Shown: positions 52,426 to 60,599 of the stretch, one piece after another
Layout of the letters: each line of letters begins with the position of its first letter
Position numbering within the stretch: position 1 is the first letter of the stretch
Assembly (NCBI RefSeq): GCF_003399625.1
Contig: NZ_NBXA01000011.1
Coordinates: 1-64,000 of the forward strand
Direction of reading: 5' to 3'
DNA: 64,000 bases
Source of the DNA: Subtercola boreus
GTDB taxonomy: Bacteria; Actinomycetota; Actinomycetes; Actinomycetales; Microbacteriaceae
The notes under the pieces: model-generated
Databases searched by the model: none
What the model was told of the DNA's origin: nothing
Seen by the model: only the letters and a program-made list of their open reading frames with translations
Translations under genes and position numbers: made by a program

Positions 52426-52466
52426 ACCGGTAGCCTGAACAGCGAACGAACGAAGGGACAACCACC

Positions 52467-53192
52467 ATGTCTGAAGCAACAGGACGCCGACGGGTTCTGC
52501 TGAAGCTCTCCGGTGAAGCCTTCGGTGGCGGGTCCCTGGGCGTGAATCCCGATGTGGTCGGTGAGCTGGCCCGCGAGATCGCGGAGGCCGCCAAGCAGGT
52601 CGAGATCGCTATCGTCGTCGGTGGCGGCAACTTCTTCCGCGGTGCGGAACTCTCCCAGCGCGGAATGGACCGGGGCCGCGCCGACTACATGGGCATGCTC
52701 GGCACCGTGATGAACGCCCTCGCGCTGCAGGACTTCCTCGAACAGGCCGGCGCTGCGACGCGCGTGCAGTCGGCCATCTCGATGACCCAGGTCGCTGAGC
52801 CGTACATCCCACGACGCGCCGAGCGCCATCTCGAGAAGGGTCGTGTCGTCATCTTCGGTGCCGGAGCGGGGCTGCCGTACTTCTCGACCGACACCGTTGC
52901 CGCGCAGCGTGCACTCGAGATCGGCGCAGACGTGGTGCTGGTCGCGAAGAACGGTGTCGACGGCGTCTACGACGCAGACCCGCGGTCGAACCCCGACGCC
53001 AAGAAGATCGACCGCCTCACCTACATCGATGCCCTGCAGCGTGAACTCAAGGTCGTCGATTCGACCGCCTTCAGCCTCTGCATGGACAACAACATGCCGA
53101 TGATGGTCTTCGGGATGGAGCCGATGGGCAACGTCACGAAGGCGATCCTCGGCGAGCAGATCGGTACGCTCGTGCACACCTCGCACCAGTGA
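52467..53192 (+). CDS. pyrH: UMP kinase
   Basis: The 241-residue enzyme phosphorylates UMP to UDP. It has [94 protein letters not shown]. Its promoter may be TAGCCT at about 52431-52436; AAGGGAC lies before the ATG. Confidence 0.97.
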   Translation: MSEATGRRRVLLKLSGEAFGGGSLGVNPDVVGELAREIAEAAKQVEIAIVVGGGNFFRGAELSQRGMDRGRADYMGMLGTVMNALALQDFLEQAGAATRVQSAISMTQVAEPYIPRRAERHLEKGRVVIFGAGAGLPYFSTDTVAAQRALEIGADVVLVAKNGVDGVYDADPRSNPDAKKIDRLTYIDALQRELKVVDSTAFSLCMDNNMPMMVFGMEPMGNVTKAILGEQIGTLVHTSHQ

Positions 53193-53240
53193 CGCAGGCA
53201 TCCGAACTAAACTGGCCCAGAGATTTCTGAAGGAGTTACC

Positions 53241-53795
53241 GTGATTGCCGATGTACTGACCGATTCCGCCGAGCGGATGCGCAAAGCGCTCGAGTCGACG
53301 AAAGACGACTTCGCGACCGTCCGCACCGGGCGCGCGAACCCTGCGCTGTTCCAGAAGCTGCTGGTCGACTACTACGGGTCGCCGACGCCTCTCGAGCAGC
53401 TTGCCTCGCTGCAGAACCCCGAGGCCCGCACGATCCTGGTGACGCCCTACGACAAGGGTGCGCTCCGCGACATCGAGCAGGCGCTCCGCGACATGCCGAA
53501 CCTGGGTGCGAACCCGACGAACGACGGTTCGATCATCCGCGTCACGCTGCCCGACCTCACCGAGGAACGCCGCAAGGAGTTCGTCAAGGTCGTGAAGGGC
53601 AAGGCCGAAGACGGCAAGGTCTCCGTTCGGAACATCCGCCGGAAGGCGAAGGACGATCTGGATGCCCTCAAGAGCGAGGTCGGCGACGACGAGGTCGCAC
53701 GCGCTGAGAAGGAGCTGGAGGCGAGCACGAAGGCGACAGTCGACGCCATCGACGACGCTCTGAAGCGCAAAGAAGCAGAGCTCCTGGAAATCTAG
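53241..53795 (+). CDS. frr: Ribosome recycling factor
   Basis: The 184-residue protein matches RRF throughout: [95 protein letters not shown] at 53241 follows AAGGAG. A TAAACT hexamer near 53207-53212 could give it its own promoter in addition to read-through from pyrH. Confidence 0.97.
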   Translation: MIADVLTDSAERMRKALESTKDDFATVRTGRANPALFQKLLVDYYGSPTPLEQLASLQNPEARTILVTPYDKGALRDIEQALRDMPNLGANPTNDGSIIRVTLPDLTEERRKEFVKVVKGKAEDGKVSVRNIRRKAKDDLDALKSEVGDDEVARAEKELEASTKATVDAIDDALKRKEAELLEI

Positions 53796-53807
53796 GCACG
53801 GCTCTTC

Positions 53808-54764
53808 GTGACAGTCGATCCGGGTGGGCGAGGCCCGTCGAAGCAGAAGCGTCCGACGGGCATCTCGCGGGCGGAGCTCGAAGAGCGCGTGAGAGCGCGC
53901 CGTGAGCAGTTCGAAGAGGCCAACGACAAGATCACGGCCCGCTCCGGCCGGAACCTGCTGAGCGCTGTCGCCATCGGCGTCACGCTGGCCGCCCTGATGG
54001 TGGTCAGTCTGGTGTTCATCACAGAGCTCTTCCTGGTCTTCGTCGGGCTGATCGCCTGCGTCGGCAGTGTCGAGCTGGTGGCGGCCCTCAGAAAGTCGGG
54101 ACGCTACGTTCCGGTGGTGCCTTCGGTCATCTCGGCCGCGGCGGTGTCTGTCGCAGCGTTCTACGGTGGCGCATCCGGCCAGTGGCTGACCCTGCTCGCC
54201 GGCATCGGGCTCGTCATCGTGTGGCGGCTCGTGATGCTGGTACGCCCCGCCCACCGGGTCGGCGGCAGTCGCCGACTCGCACGGGATGTCGCCGCCGCCA
54301 TCCTCGTGCAGGCCTACGTCGTCTTTCTCGGCAGCATCTCGATCCTCCTCGTCGCCCAGCCGGACGGCCGGTGGTGGGTGCTCTCGTTCATGGTCGTGGT
54401 GATCTGCGTGGACACCGGTGCCTACGCTGCCGGGCTCAACTTCGGCAAGCACCCGATGGCCCCGCGCATCAGCCCGAAGAAGACGTGGGAGGGCTTTGCG
54501 GGCGCCCTGCTCGTTGCCCTGGTCGCGGGCGTGCTGCTCTCGGTGCTGCTGTTGCAGGAGCCGTGGTGGTTCGGGCTCCTCTTCGGGGCGGTGCTCACGC
54601 TCACTGCGACGTTCGGTGACCTGGCGGAGTCGCTGCTGAAGCGCGACATGGGCATCAAGGACATGAGCACCTGGCTTCCGGGCCACGGGGGATTCCTCGA
54701 CCGGCTCGACTCCATGCTGCCCTCGGCCGCAGCCGCATACGTGCTGTACATCGTCTTCGCGTAG
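53808..54764 (+). CDS. cdsA: Phosphatidate cytidylyltransferase
   Basis: CdsA makes CDP-diacylglycerol from phosphatidate and CTP in the membrane. The 318-residue protein has a 40-residue basic cytoplasmic start, about eight membrane segments, and the family signature in the last third (ISPKKTWEGFAGALL, then GDLAESLLKRDMGIKDMSTWLPGHGGFLDRLDSMLP). GTG at 53808, 12 bases after frr. Confidence 0.95.
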   Translation: MTVDPGGRGPSKQKRPTGISRAELEERVRARREQFEEANDKITARSGRNLLSAVAIGVTLAALMVVSLVFITELFLVFVGLIACVGSVELVAALRKSGRYVPVVPSVISAAAVSVAAFYGGASGQWLTLLAGIGLVIVWRLVMLVRPAHRVGGSRRLARDVAAAILVQAYVVFLGSISILLVAQPDGRWWVLSFMVVVICVDTGAYAAGLNFGKHPMAPRISPKKTWEGFAGALLVALVAGVLLSVLLLQEPWWFGLLFGAVLTLTATFGDLAESLLKRDMGIKDMSTWLPGHGGFLDRLDSMLPSAAAAYVLYIVFA

Positions 54765-54793
54765 CGCACAGCGCGCAGTGGCAGAATGACGGT

Positions 54794-55363
54794 GTGAGCC
54801 AAACATTTCCCCTCAGCCGAAAGTCAGAGCTGGGCTACAACGTCGACGACGTCGAGAAGTTCCTGGTGGATGCCCGGCTGGCCTACGAGGCACAGGCCGA
54901 CGGCGCCGGCACGGGCTCACCTGCCGTCATCGATTCGCGGAGCATCCGGGGCACCTCCTTCGACCTGCAGAAGGGCGGATATTCGACGCTTCACGTCGAT
55001 GCAGCCCTCGAACGACTGGAGGAGGCCTTCGCCGCGCGCGAACGGGCCGCCGGCAAGCGCGACCTCGGGGATGCCCAGTGGTACGACGTGAACAGAGACC
55101 GTGCGCGCGAGATCCTCGCCCGGCTCGAGCGCGAGGCGGGCCACAAGTTCCGGCGTGCCGGGGTGCTCAGCGGCGGCTACGACCGGCGTGAGGTGGATGC
55201 GTTCTGCGGCCGGCTCGTCGACTACTTCCGGAATGGCGCACCCATGCCGATCGAGACGGTACGGGGCGCCCTCTTCACACCGAAGCTCGGCGGCTACAAC
55301 GAGACCCAGGTCGACCTCGTGCTCGACGCCGTCGTCGACGTGATGGTCGCGGTCAGGCCGTAA
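54794..55363 (+). CDS. Protein with repeated DivIVA-like motifs
   Basis: The 189-residue soluble protein has four copies of an F-x(3-6)-GY-x(4)-VD-x-x-L type motif, the hallmark of the DivIVA/GpsB N-terminal domain: around residues 5-24, 55-72, 127-145 and 155-175. Single-copy versions target curved membranes and organise polar growth. This version lacks a long coiled-coil tail, so it may be a regulator or partner of Wag31 rather than a polar scaffold. The GTG start follows CAGAAT by six bases. It overlaps the next gene by one base. Confidence 0.82.
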   Translation: MSQTFPLSRKSELGYNVDDVEKFLVDARLAYEAQADGAGTGSPAVIDSRSIRGTSFDLQKGGYSTLHVDAALERLEEAFAARERAAGKRDLGDAQWYDVNRDRAREILARLEREAGHKFRRAGVLSGGYDRREVDAFCGRLVDYFRNGAPMPIETVRGALFTPKLGGYNETQVDLVLDAVVDVMVAVRP

Positions 55364-55668
55364 TGCCACGCAGCAACCGGTCGCGCCGCGCCAAGGTGCA
55401 CGGCGACGAAGAGGGATCCGCCGACATCGAACGCATGATGACGGGCTCGCGCACCCTCGAGTGGCGTCGCGGCCACGACTGGAACGTTCAGCCGATCACG
55501 GCGAACCAGGCGACGAAGGACTACGTGTGCCCCGGATGCTCGTTGCCGGTCACTGCCGGAACCGCCCACCTCGTGGCGTGGCGGGCCGACGGCGTTCTGG
55601 GAGACGCGAGCGACCTCGCCGCCCGGCGGCACTGGCACATCCACTGTTGGAGGATCGGACTGTCATGA
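55363..55668 (+). CDS. Small zinc-ribbon-like protein of unknown function
   Basis: The 101-residue protein has a basic start (RSNRSRRAKVHG) and a C-terminal zinc-type array: CPGC (about 55-58), then HLVAW and HWHIHCW. Such proteins are conserved in actinobacteria beside this DivIVA-like gene but I know no assigned role. It overlaps both neighbours (TAATG at 55361-55365 and ATGA at 55665-55668), so the three genes form one coupled unit. Confidence 0.78.
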   Translation: MPRSNRSRRAKVHGDEEGSADIERMMTGSRTLEWRRGHDWNVQPITANQATKDYVCPGCSLPVTAGTAHLVAWRADGVLGDASDLAARRHWHIHCWRIGLS

Positions 55669-56387
55669 CCACCATCGAGATCCGCTCCACGGTCGTGCTG
55701 CCGGCTGTGCGCGAAGAGATCGAGCTGCACACCTCCGATGGGCTGACGCTGGTGGGCGAGTTGGCCCTGCCGGTCGGGCGTCCGCCGGTTGCGACGCTGG
55801 TGACGCTTCATCCTCTGCCCACGGCGGGCGGGTTCATGGACTCGCACATCCTGCGGAAGGCCGCCTGGCGCCTCCCCGAACTCGCAGATCTCGCTGTTCT
55901 GCGCTTCAACACCCGCGGCACGTCGTCTCCGCGCGGCACGAGTGACGGGGCGTTCGGTGAGGGAGTGGATGAGCGGCTCGACGTCGACGCGGCGATGCGT
56001 TTCGTCGGCGAACGCGGGCTGCCGCATCCGTGGCTCGTCGGCTGGTCGTTCGGCACCGAGCTGGCCCTGAAGTACGGGCTGTCGCACGAGATCGACGGGG
56101 CGATCCTGCTGTCGCCGCCCCTTCACCGCGCGACGGACGCGGATCTCGCCGCCTGGGCGCACGCGGGGGTGCCGCTCGTGGCGCTCGTTCCCGAGCTCGA
56201 CGACTTTCTGCGGCCGGCCGAGGCGCGGGAGAGGTTCGCGGTCGTGCCGGGGGCCGACCTCGTGGCCGTCGATGGCGCGAAGCACCTCTGGGTGGGGGAG
56301 ACGCAGACCCGCCGGGTGCTGAACGAGATCGTCGAGCGCGTCAATCCGTCCCGGGCGCCGCTGCCGGAGACCTACGAGGCCGACTAG
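55665..56387 (+). CDS. Alpha/beta hydrolase
   Basis: The 240-residue protein has an alpha/beta-hydrolase fold with HPLPTAGGFMDSHIL near the oxyanion loop, LRFNTRGTSSPRG, the nucleophile elbow GWSFGTE (about residues 124-130), the acid in VPELDDFLRP and a His in GAKHLW. It resembles the serine aminopeptidase/CocE-like small hydrolases. The substrate is unknown. It is the last gene of the coupled three-gene unit. Confidence 0.85.
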   Translation: MTTIEIRSTVVLPAVREEIELHTSDGLTLVGELALPVGRPPVATLVTLHPLPTAGGFMDSHILRKAAWRLPELADLAVLRFNTRGTSSPRGTSDGAFGEGVDERLDVDAAMRFVGERGLPHPWLVGWSFGTELALKYGLSHEIDGAILLSPPLHRATDADLAAWAHAGVPLVALVPELDDFLRPAEARERFAVVPGADLVAVDGAKHLWVGETQTRRVLNEIVERVNPSRAPLPETYEAD

Positions 56388-56452
56388 ATCCGTCGAGATC
56401 CGACGAGACCCGACGAGGCCGCCAACGGGCCCACGGGTGCGGCCCGGTGTCT

Positions 56453-57508
56453 TCAGCGCTCGTTCTGCGCCGGGATCACGACCTGCTTGACGATCAGCAT
56501 GATCGATGCCGCCACGGGGATGGCGACGAGCGCACCGAGCACGCCGAGGAGCGAACCGCCGGCCAGGGCGGCGATCACCACGATCGAGCCTGGCACCGAC
56601 ACGGCGCGGCGCATGATGTTGGGGCTGAGGAGATATGCCTCGACCTGCATGTAGACGAGGTAGTAGATGGCGGCGACGAGCGCCGTCAGGGGTGAACCGA
56701 TGGTCGGGATCAGGCAGATGCCGACGATGATGACGGAGCCGGAGATCGTTCCGACCAGCGGGATGAGCGAGAGGATGCCCGCGATGAAGGCCAGCACGGC
56801 GGCGTAGGGCGCCTGGATGATCGACAGGAAGATGAAGCTCAGAACGCCGTTGCACGCCGCCAGCGCCACCTGCCCGACCACATAGCGGCCGACCGCGTCG
56901 GTGATCTGTTCTCCGAGGTCGGCGAACCGCTCCCGCTTGGTTGCCGGCACCAGCAGATAGACCGTGCGCTTCATCATGCCGAGGTTCGCGGTGAAGAAGA
57001 GGGTCAGGATGATCACGATCACCATGCCGAAGACACCGTTCGCGATACCGATGCCGACCTGCAGCGCGCCGCCGGCGATGGTCGTGATGTTGCCCGGATC
57101 CTGCAGGTACTTGGTCACCGCATCCACGACCGACTGCACATCGATGTAGCCGCCGAGCTGCTGGGTGAGATTGGACGCGAAGTCCGACGACGTGAGCTGC
57201 GCGAAGAGGAGCGGGAGCTGGTCGAACAGCTGGCTCAGCTGCTGGATGATGATCGGGAGTACCGCGAAGACGAGACCGGTGATCACCCCGGCCACGGCGA
57301 CCACGACGATCAGGATGGCGAGGGCACGGGGCACCTTCTTGCGCTGCAACCACGAGACGAGCGGATCGAGGCCGAGCGCCAGGAAGATCGCGATGCCGAC
57401 ATAGGTGAGCACCGTGGCGAGGCTGCCCACCATGAAGAGGATGAGAAGGCCGAGGCCCACTCCGAGCGTGCCGACCAGACCGAACACGAAGGCGTTCTGA
57501 ATCTTCAC
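56453..57508 (-). CDS. AI-2E family transporter (PerM-like)
   Basis: The 351-residue membrane protein has about eight helices and the family pattern: VGIAIFLALGLDPLVSWLQRKKVPRALAI, an extracytoplasmic amphipathic part (120-170), and the C-terminal YYLVYMQVEAYLLSPNIMRRAVSVPGSIVVIAALAGGSLLGVLGALVAIPVAASI. Members include the AI-2 exporter TqsA and Na+/H+ antiporters, so substrate is open. GTG at 57508 follows GAGGAG. A paralogue lies at 60599-61729. Confidence 0.9.
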   Translation of the reverse strand: MKIQNAFVFGLVGTLGVGLGLLILFMVGSLATVLTYVGIAIFLALGLDPLVSWLQRKKVPRALAILIVVVAVAGVITGLVFAVLPIIIQQLSQLFDQLPLLFAQLTSSDFASNLTQQLGGYIDVQSVVDAVTKYLQDPGNITTIAGGALQVGIGIANGVFGMVIVIILTLFFTANLGMMKRTVYLLVPATKRERFADLGEQITDAVGRYVVGQVALAACNGVLSFIFLSIIQAPYAAVLAFIAGILSLIPLVGTISGSVIIVGICLIPTIGSPLTALVAAIYYLVYMQVEAYLLSPNIMRRAVSVPGSIVVIAALAGGSLLGVLGALVAIPVAASIMLIVKQVVIPAQNER

Positions 57509-57667
57509 AGTTTCTCCTCTGAGCCCCCGGGATCTCGGGGCGCAGAGACATTCTAGGGCCAGCTCCCCGAGCCCCGGCGGGCCGACGATTACCGGCGCAC
57601 AGCGAAGTCTGGGAGCATACCCAAGGAGGATCAGCTATCTTTTAATGTCCTTGTCTGGAGTTCTCAC
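57509..57667 (+). promoter_or_regulatory. Divergent region between the AI-2E and large membrane protein genes
   Basis: A TATCTT hexamer (57636-57641) is a good -10 for the rightward gene, with CTGGAG as ribosome site before the GTG at 57668. The leftward gene has GAGGAG. No palindromic operator was seen. Confidence 0.5.
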
Positions 57668-59500
57668 GTGCGATTCATACTTGCCATCTTCGCCTTCGTC
57701 GTTGCGACGGCGCTCATCGGCATCGGTATCGCCGAGCGCACGGTGCTGCTGCCCCCCTCGTCGTTGACCGTCTCCACCACAACGAGCGACGGGTCCCCCT
57801 ACCTCTATATCGACGGCGATGTGCTCCAGGCGGAGAGCGGCAACCAGACCGTGAGCCTCGGCGGCACCTCCACGGTCTTCGCCGCCTACGGCCGCACCGA
57901 CGACGTGAAGGCCTGGCTGAACGGGTCGACGTACGACAGCGTCGGATTCGACGCCAGCGACAGCAGCGGGCGCACCCTCACAGCAACCACAGTCGCGGCG
58001 ACTCCGGACGGCGAAGCGAACGTGGCGAGTGGCTCGGCCAACCCGGCGGGCTCCGACCTCTGGCTTGAAGAGTTCACCAGCGACGGTGCGATGAACCGCA
58101 CGTTCAACCTCCCCGCCGGGTATTCGCTCATCGTGGCGACCGACGGCACCGCTCCCGCACCCAACTCCGTGCAGATCTCGTGGCCACTCGACGACAGCAC
58201 GCCGCTTGCGGTGCCCTTCCTCCTGGCGGGAGCCTTCTTCCTGATCGCCGGTCTGGTGCTGTTGCTGCTCGGCCTCCATCACCTCCGTAAGTCCCAGGGC
58301 CCCAGGCGGAAGCCTCCGGCGCTGCCGAAGGGCAAGCGCTTCTCGTCGTCCCGAACCAATGCCATCGAGTCCGGTGTCGGGCGTCGCGGTCGCCGGTCGA
58401 TCTCCCGGTCTGTCGCTGTCACTGTGCCGGGGGTGCTTCTCGTGAGCTTCGCCTTCGGCGGACAGGCCCACGCCGCAACGGCCCCCGCCCCGACTCCCGA
58501 GCCGACCGTCACCACCCAGACCAGCGCGCCGGCCACCGATGCGCCCGACGTGTCGACCGCCACGCCGACCCCGGTGGCGACGGATGCGACGACCGGACCG
58601 CCGCCGGCAGTGACCGAAGCCCAGCTGAACGGCATCCTCGCGAAGATCTCCGCGTCGACCACGGCCGCCGACGCGGCTTCAGACGCGACGGCGCTCGCCG
58701 CGCGGATGACAGGCCCGGCGCTCGACCTCCGCACAGAGACCTACGCGATCCGGAAGACCTTCCCGTCGTATGCGGCGCCGCAGCCCATTCCGGCCGGGCC
58801 CTCGTCGGTCATCCTTCCGCAGGCGACAGACTCATGGCCGCGCACCGTGTTCACCATCGTCGAGAATCCCGACGACAAGACGGTGGCGCCCCTCTCTCTG
58901 ATGCTCATCCAGGACACCCCGCGGAGTGTCTACAAGGTGTACTACGCGATCGCGCTGGAGCCGAACACGACGCTTCCGCCGGTGGCACCTGTCACCATCG
59001 GAACCTCGAAGCTCGCGAACGACACCAAGCTCCTGGCCGAGACACCTGCCGATGTGGCCGCCGGCTACGCCGACATCCTCGCCGTCGGTGAGGCGAGCCC
59101 GTACTTCAGCCAGTTCGATGCGACAGGCGACACGCTCCGCACGAGCGTCGGCGCTGCGTTCAAGGCCGACAAGAAGGCCAATCTGAAGAACACGGCGACA
59201 CTCGACTACGCGAAGGTCGCGGGCGAGGGGGAGAGCATCGCACTCGCCACGAACCAGTCCGGCGCTCTCGTGGCCCTGAACATCCGGGAATCCGAGACTG
59301 CCAAGGTGGTCGAGGCCGGAGCGACAGTGACGGTGAAGGGCGCGGTTGCCGCGGCGTCGGGACTCACCGTCAGCTCCAAGGGCACCGAAGCGATCTACGA
59401 CTACCAGTTGCTGTTCTACATCCCGCCGTCGGGCGACACGTCGAAGGTCATCCTTCTCGGTTTCGCCCAGGGCCTACTGTCTGCCAAGGAGTTGCCGTGA
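57668..59500 (+). CDS. Large membrane-anchored extracytoplasmic protein of unknown function
   Basis: The 610-residue protein has an N-terminal membrane segment (about 3-23), an extracytoplasmic domain (24-178), a second membrane segment (about 180-207), a basic cytoplasmic loop, a third hydrophobic segment (about 252-272), a Thr/Pro/Ala-rich linker (275-315) and a C-terminal extracytoplasmic domain (about 320-610). I recognise no enzyme motif. It is translationally coupled to the thioredoxin/TPR gene downstream (GTGA, 59497-59500), as often seen in actinobacteria. A cell-envelope role is a guess. Confidence 0.75.
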   Translation: MRFILAIFAFVVATALIGIGIAERTVLLPPSSLTVSTTTSDGSPYLYIDGDVLQAESGNQTVSLGGTSTVFAAYGRTDDVKAWLNGSTYDSVGFDASDSSGRTLTATTVAATPDGEANVASGSANPAGSDLWLEEFTSDGAMNRTFNLPAGYSLIVATDGTAPAPNSVQISWPLDDSTPLAVPFLLAGAFFLIAGLVLLLLGLHHLRKSQGPRRKPPALPKGKRFSSSRTNAIESGVGRRGRRSISRSVAVTVPGVLLVSFAFGGQAHAATAPAPTPEPTVTTQTSAPATDAPDVSTATPTPVATDATTGPPPAVTEAQLNGILAKISASTTAADAASDATALAARMTGPALDLRTETYAIRKTFPSYAAPQPIPAGPSSVILPQATDSWPRTVFTIVENPDDKTVAPLSLMLIQDTPRSVYKVYYAIALEPNTTLPPVAPVTIGTSKLANDTKLLAETPADVAAGYADILAVGEASPYFSQFDATGDTLRTSVGAAFKADKKANLKNTATLDYAKVAGEGESIALATNQSGALVALNIRESETAKVVEAGATVTVKGAVAAASGLTVSSKGTEAIYDYQLLFYIPPSGDTSKVILLGFAQGLLSAKELP

Positions 59501-60498
59501 GCCAGGTCCCCCCCTCTGCCGCCAGCCTGAGAGGCGCGGTCGACCTCTCGTCGCTCGTGAACCGCGCGGCTGCCCCCGCGGGTGCGCCCGCCGCCGGGGG
59601 AGCGGCGATGCCCGCGGCCGGGGGCCCGGCCGGGCCGGGTGTCAGCGTTCCGAGCCTGCTGCTCGATGCGACGGATGCGACCATCTCGCAGGTGCTCGAC
59701 CTCTCCAACGCGGTTCCGGTCATCGTGGAGCTATGGGCCTCGTACGCCGACGCGTCACGGGTGCTCGCTCCGATCATGCAGAAGGTGGTGCTCGAGTACG
59801 GCGGACGTTTCGTGCTGGTGCGCGTCGACACGGAGTCGAACCCGCAGCTCACGTCTGCCTTCCAGGCCCAGACGGTTCCGACCGTCGCTGCGATCCTCGC
59901 CGGACGACCCGTGGCGCTCTTCGAGGGTGCGCAGCCCGAGGAGGCCGTGCGCGAGGTTCTCGAGCAGGTGCTGCAGCTCGCCGCGCAGAACGGGGTCACC
60001 GGTTCGGCGATCCCGGCCGACGGTCGCACGGGGGCCGCTGACGGGGCCGACGCGGCTGACGACGCCGAACCGGTCGAGGAGCCACTGCCGCCGCACCACG
60101 CGGAGGCGTTCGATGCCATCTCCCGCGGCGACTACAAGGGCGCCATCGCGGAATACGAGAAGGCCATTGCGCAGAGCCCCCGAGACCAGCTGGCCATTGC
60201 CGGCCTGGCCCAGGTGAGACTGCTCGACAGGCTCGACGGAAAGTCGCTCGACGAGATCCGCAGCGCCGGAGCTGCATCGCCCGGGGACCTCGAGGCCCAG
60301 TTGCTGGTGGCCGACCTCGACGTCTCGGGCGGGCATGTCGAGGATGCGTTCGACCGCATCCTCGGTCTGTTCCCCGCGTCGGACCAGGCCACGAAGGATA
60401 CGCTCCGCACCCGGCTGCTCGAGCTGTTCGAGGTGGTCGGAACCGACGATGTGCGGGTGACGGCCGCGCGCCGCAGACTCACGATGCTGCTGTACTGA
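59497..60498 (+). CDS. Thioredoxin-fold and TPR co-chaperone (YbbN/CnoX-like)
   Basis: The 333-residue protein has an Ala/Pro/Gly-rich start (1-60), a thioredoxin fold (about 65-165, VPVIVELWASYADASRVLAPIMQKVVLEYGGRFVLVRVDTESNPQL) and a helical TPR-like region (about 200-333). The usual WCxxC is replaced by WASYADAS with no cysteine, so it cannot act as a thiol redox enzyme. YbbN-type proteins bind clients of chaperones, which fits. It overlaps the upstream membrane-protein gene by four bases. Confidence 0.87.
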   Translation: MSQVPPSAASLRGAVDLSSLVNRAAAPAGAPAAGGAAMPAAGGPAGPGVSVPSLLLDATDATISQVLDLSNAVPVIVELWASYADASRVLAPIMQKVVLEYGGRFVLVRVDTESNPQLTSAFQAQTVPTVAAILAGRPVALFEGAQPEEAVREVLEQVLQLAAQNGVTGSAIPADGRTGAADGADAADDAEPVEEPLPPHHAEAFDAISRGDYKGAIAEYEKAIAQSPRDQLAIAGLAQVRLLDRLDGKSLDEIRSAGAASPGDLEAQLLVADLDVSGGHVEDAFDRILGLFPASDQATKDTLRTRLLELFEVVGTDDVRVTAARRRLTMLLY

Positions 60499-60586
60499 GC
60501 CAGCTCGTACTGTTCCTCGGCGGGCCGGATGCACGTCACACGACGGCCCCCGCTGTCAATGACCCATCCCGGGCATCCGGCTGCAA

Positions 60587-60599
60587 TACAGTCGACCTA
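60587..60599 (+). promoter_or_regulatory. Leaderless-type promoter of the second AI-2E-family gene
   Basis: TACAGT (60587-60592), six bases, then the ATG at 60599. A second ATG follows directly (60602). Confidence 0.55.

Noticed and set aside
52356-54806. Very long open frame on the minus strand antisense to pyrH, frr and cdsA
   Set aside because: The plus-strand genes are certain. The antisense translation is His/Asp/Arg-rich, as expected for a mirror frame of high-GC genes, and has no start signal.
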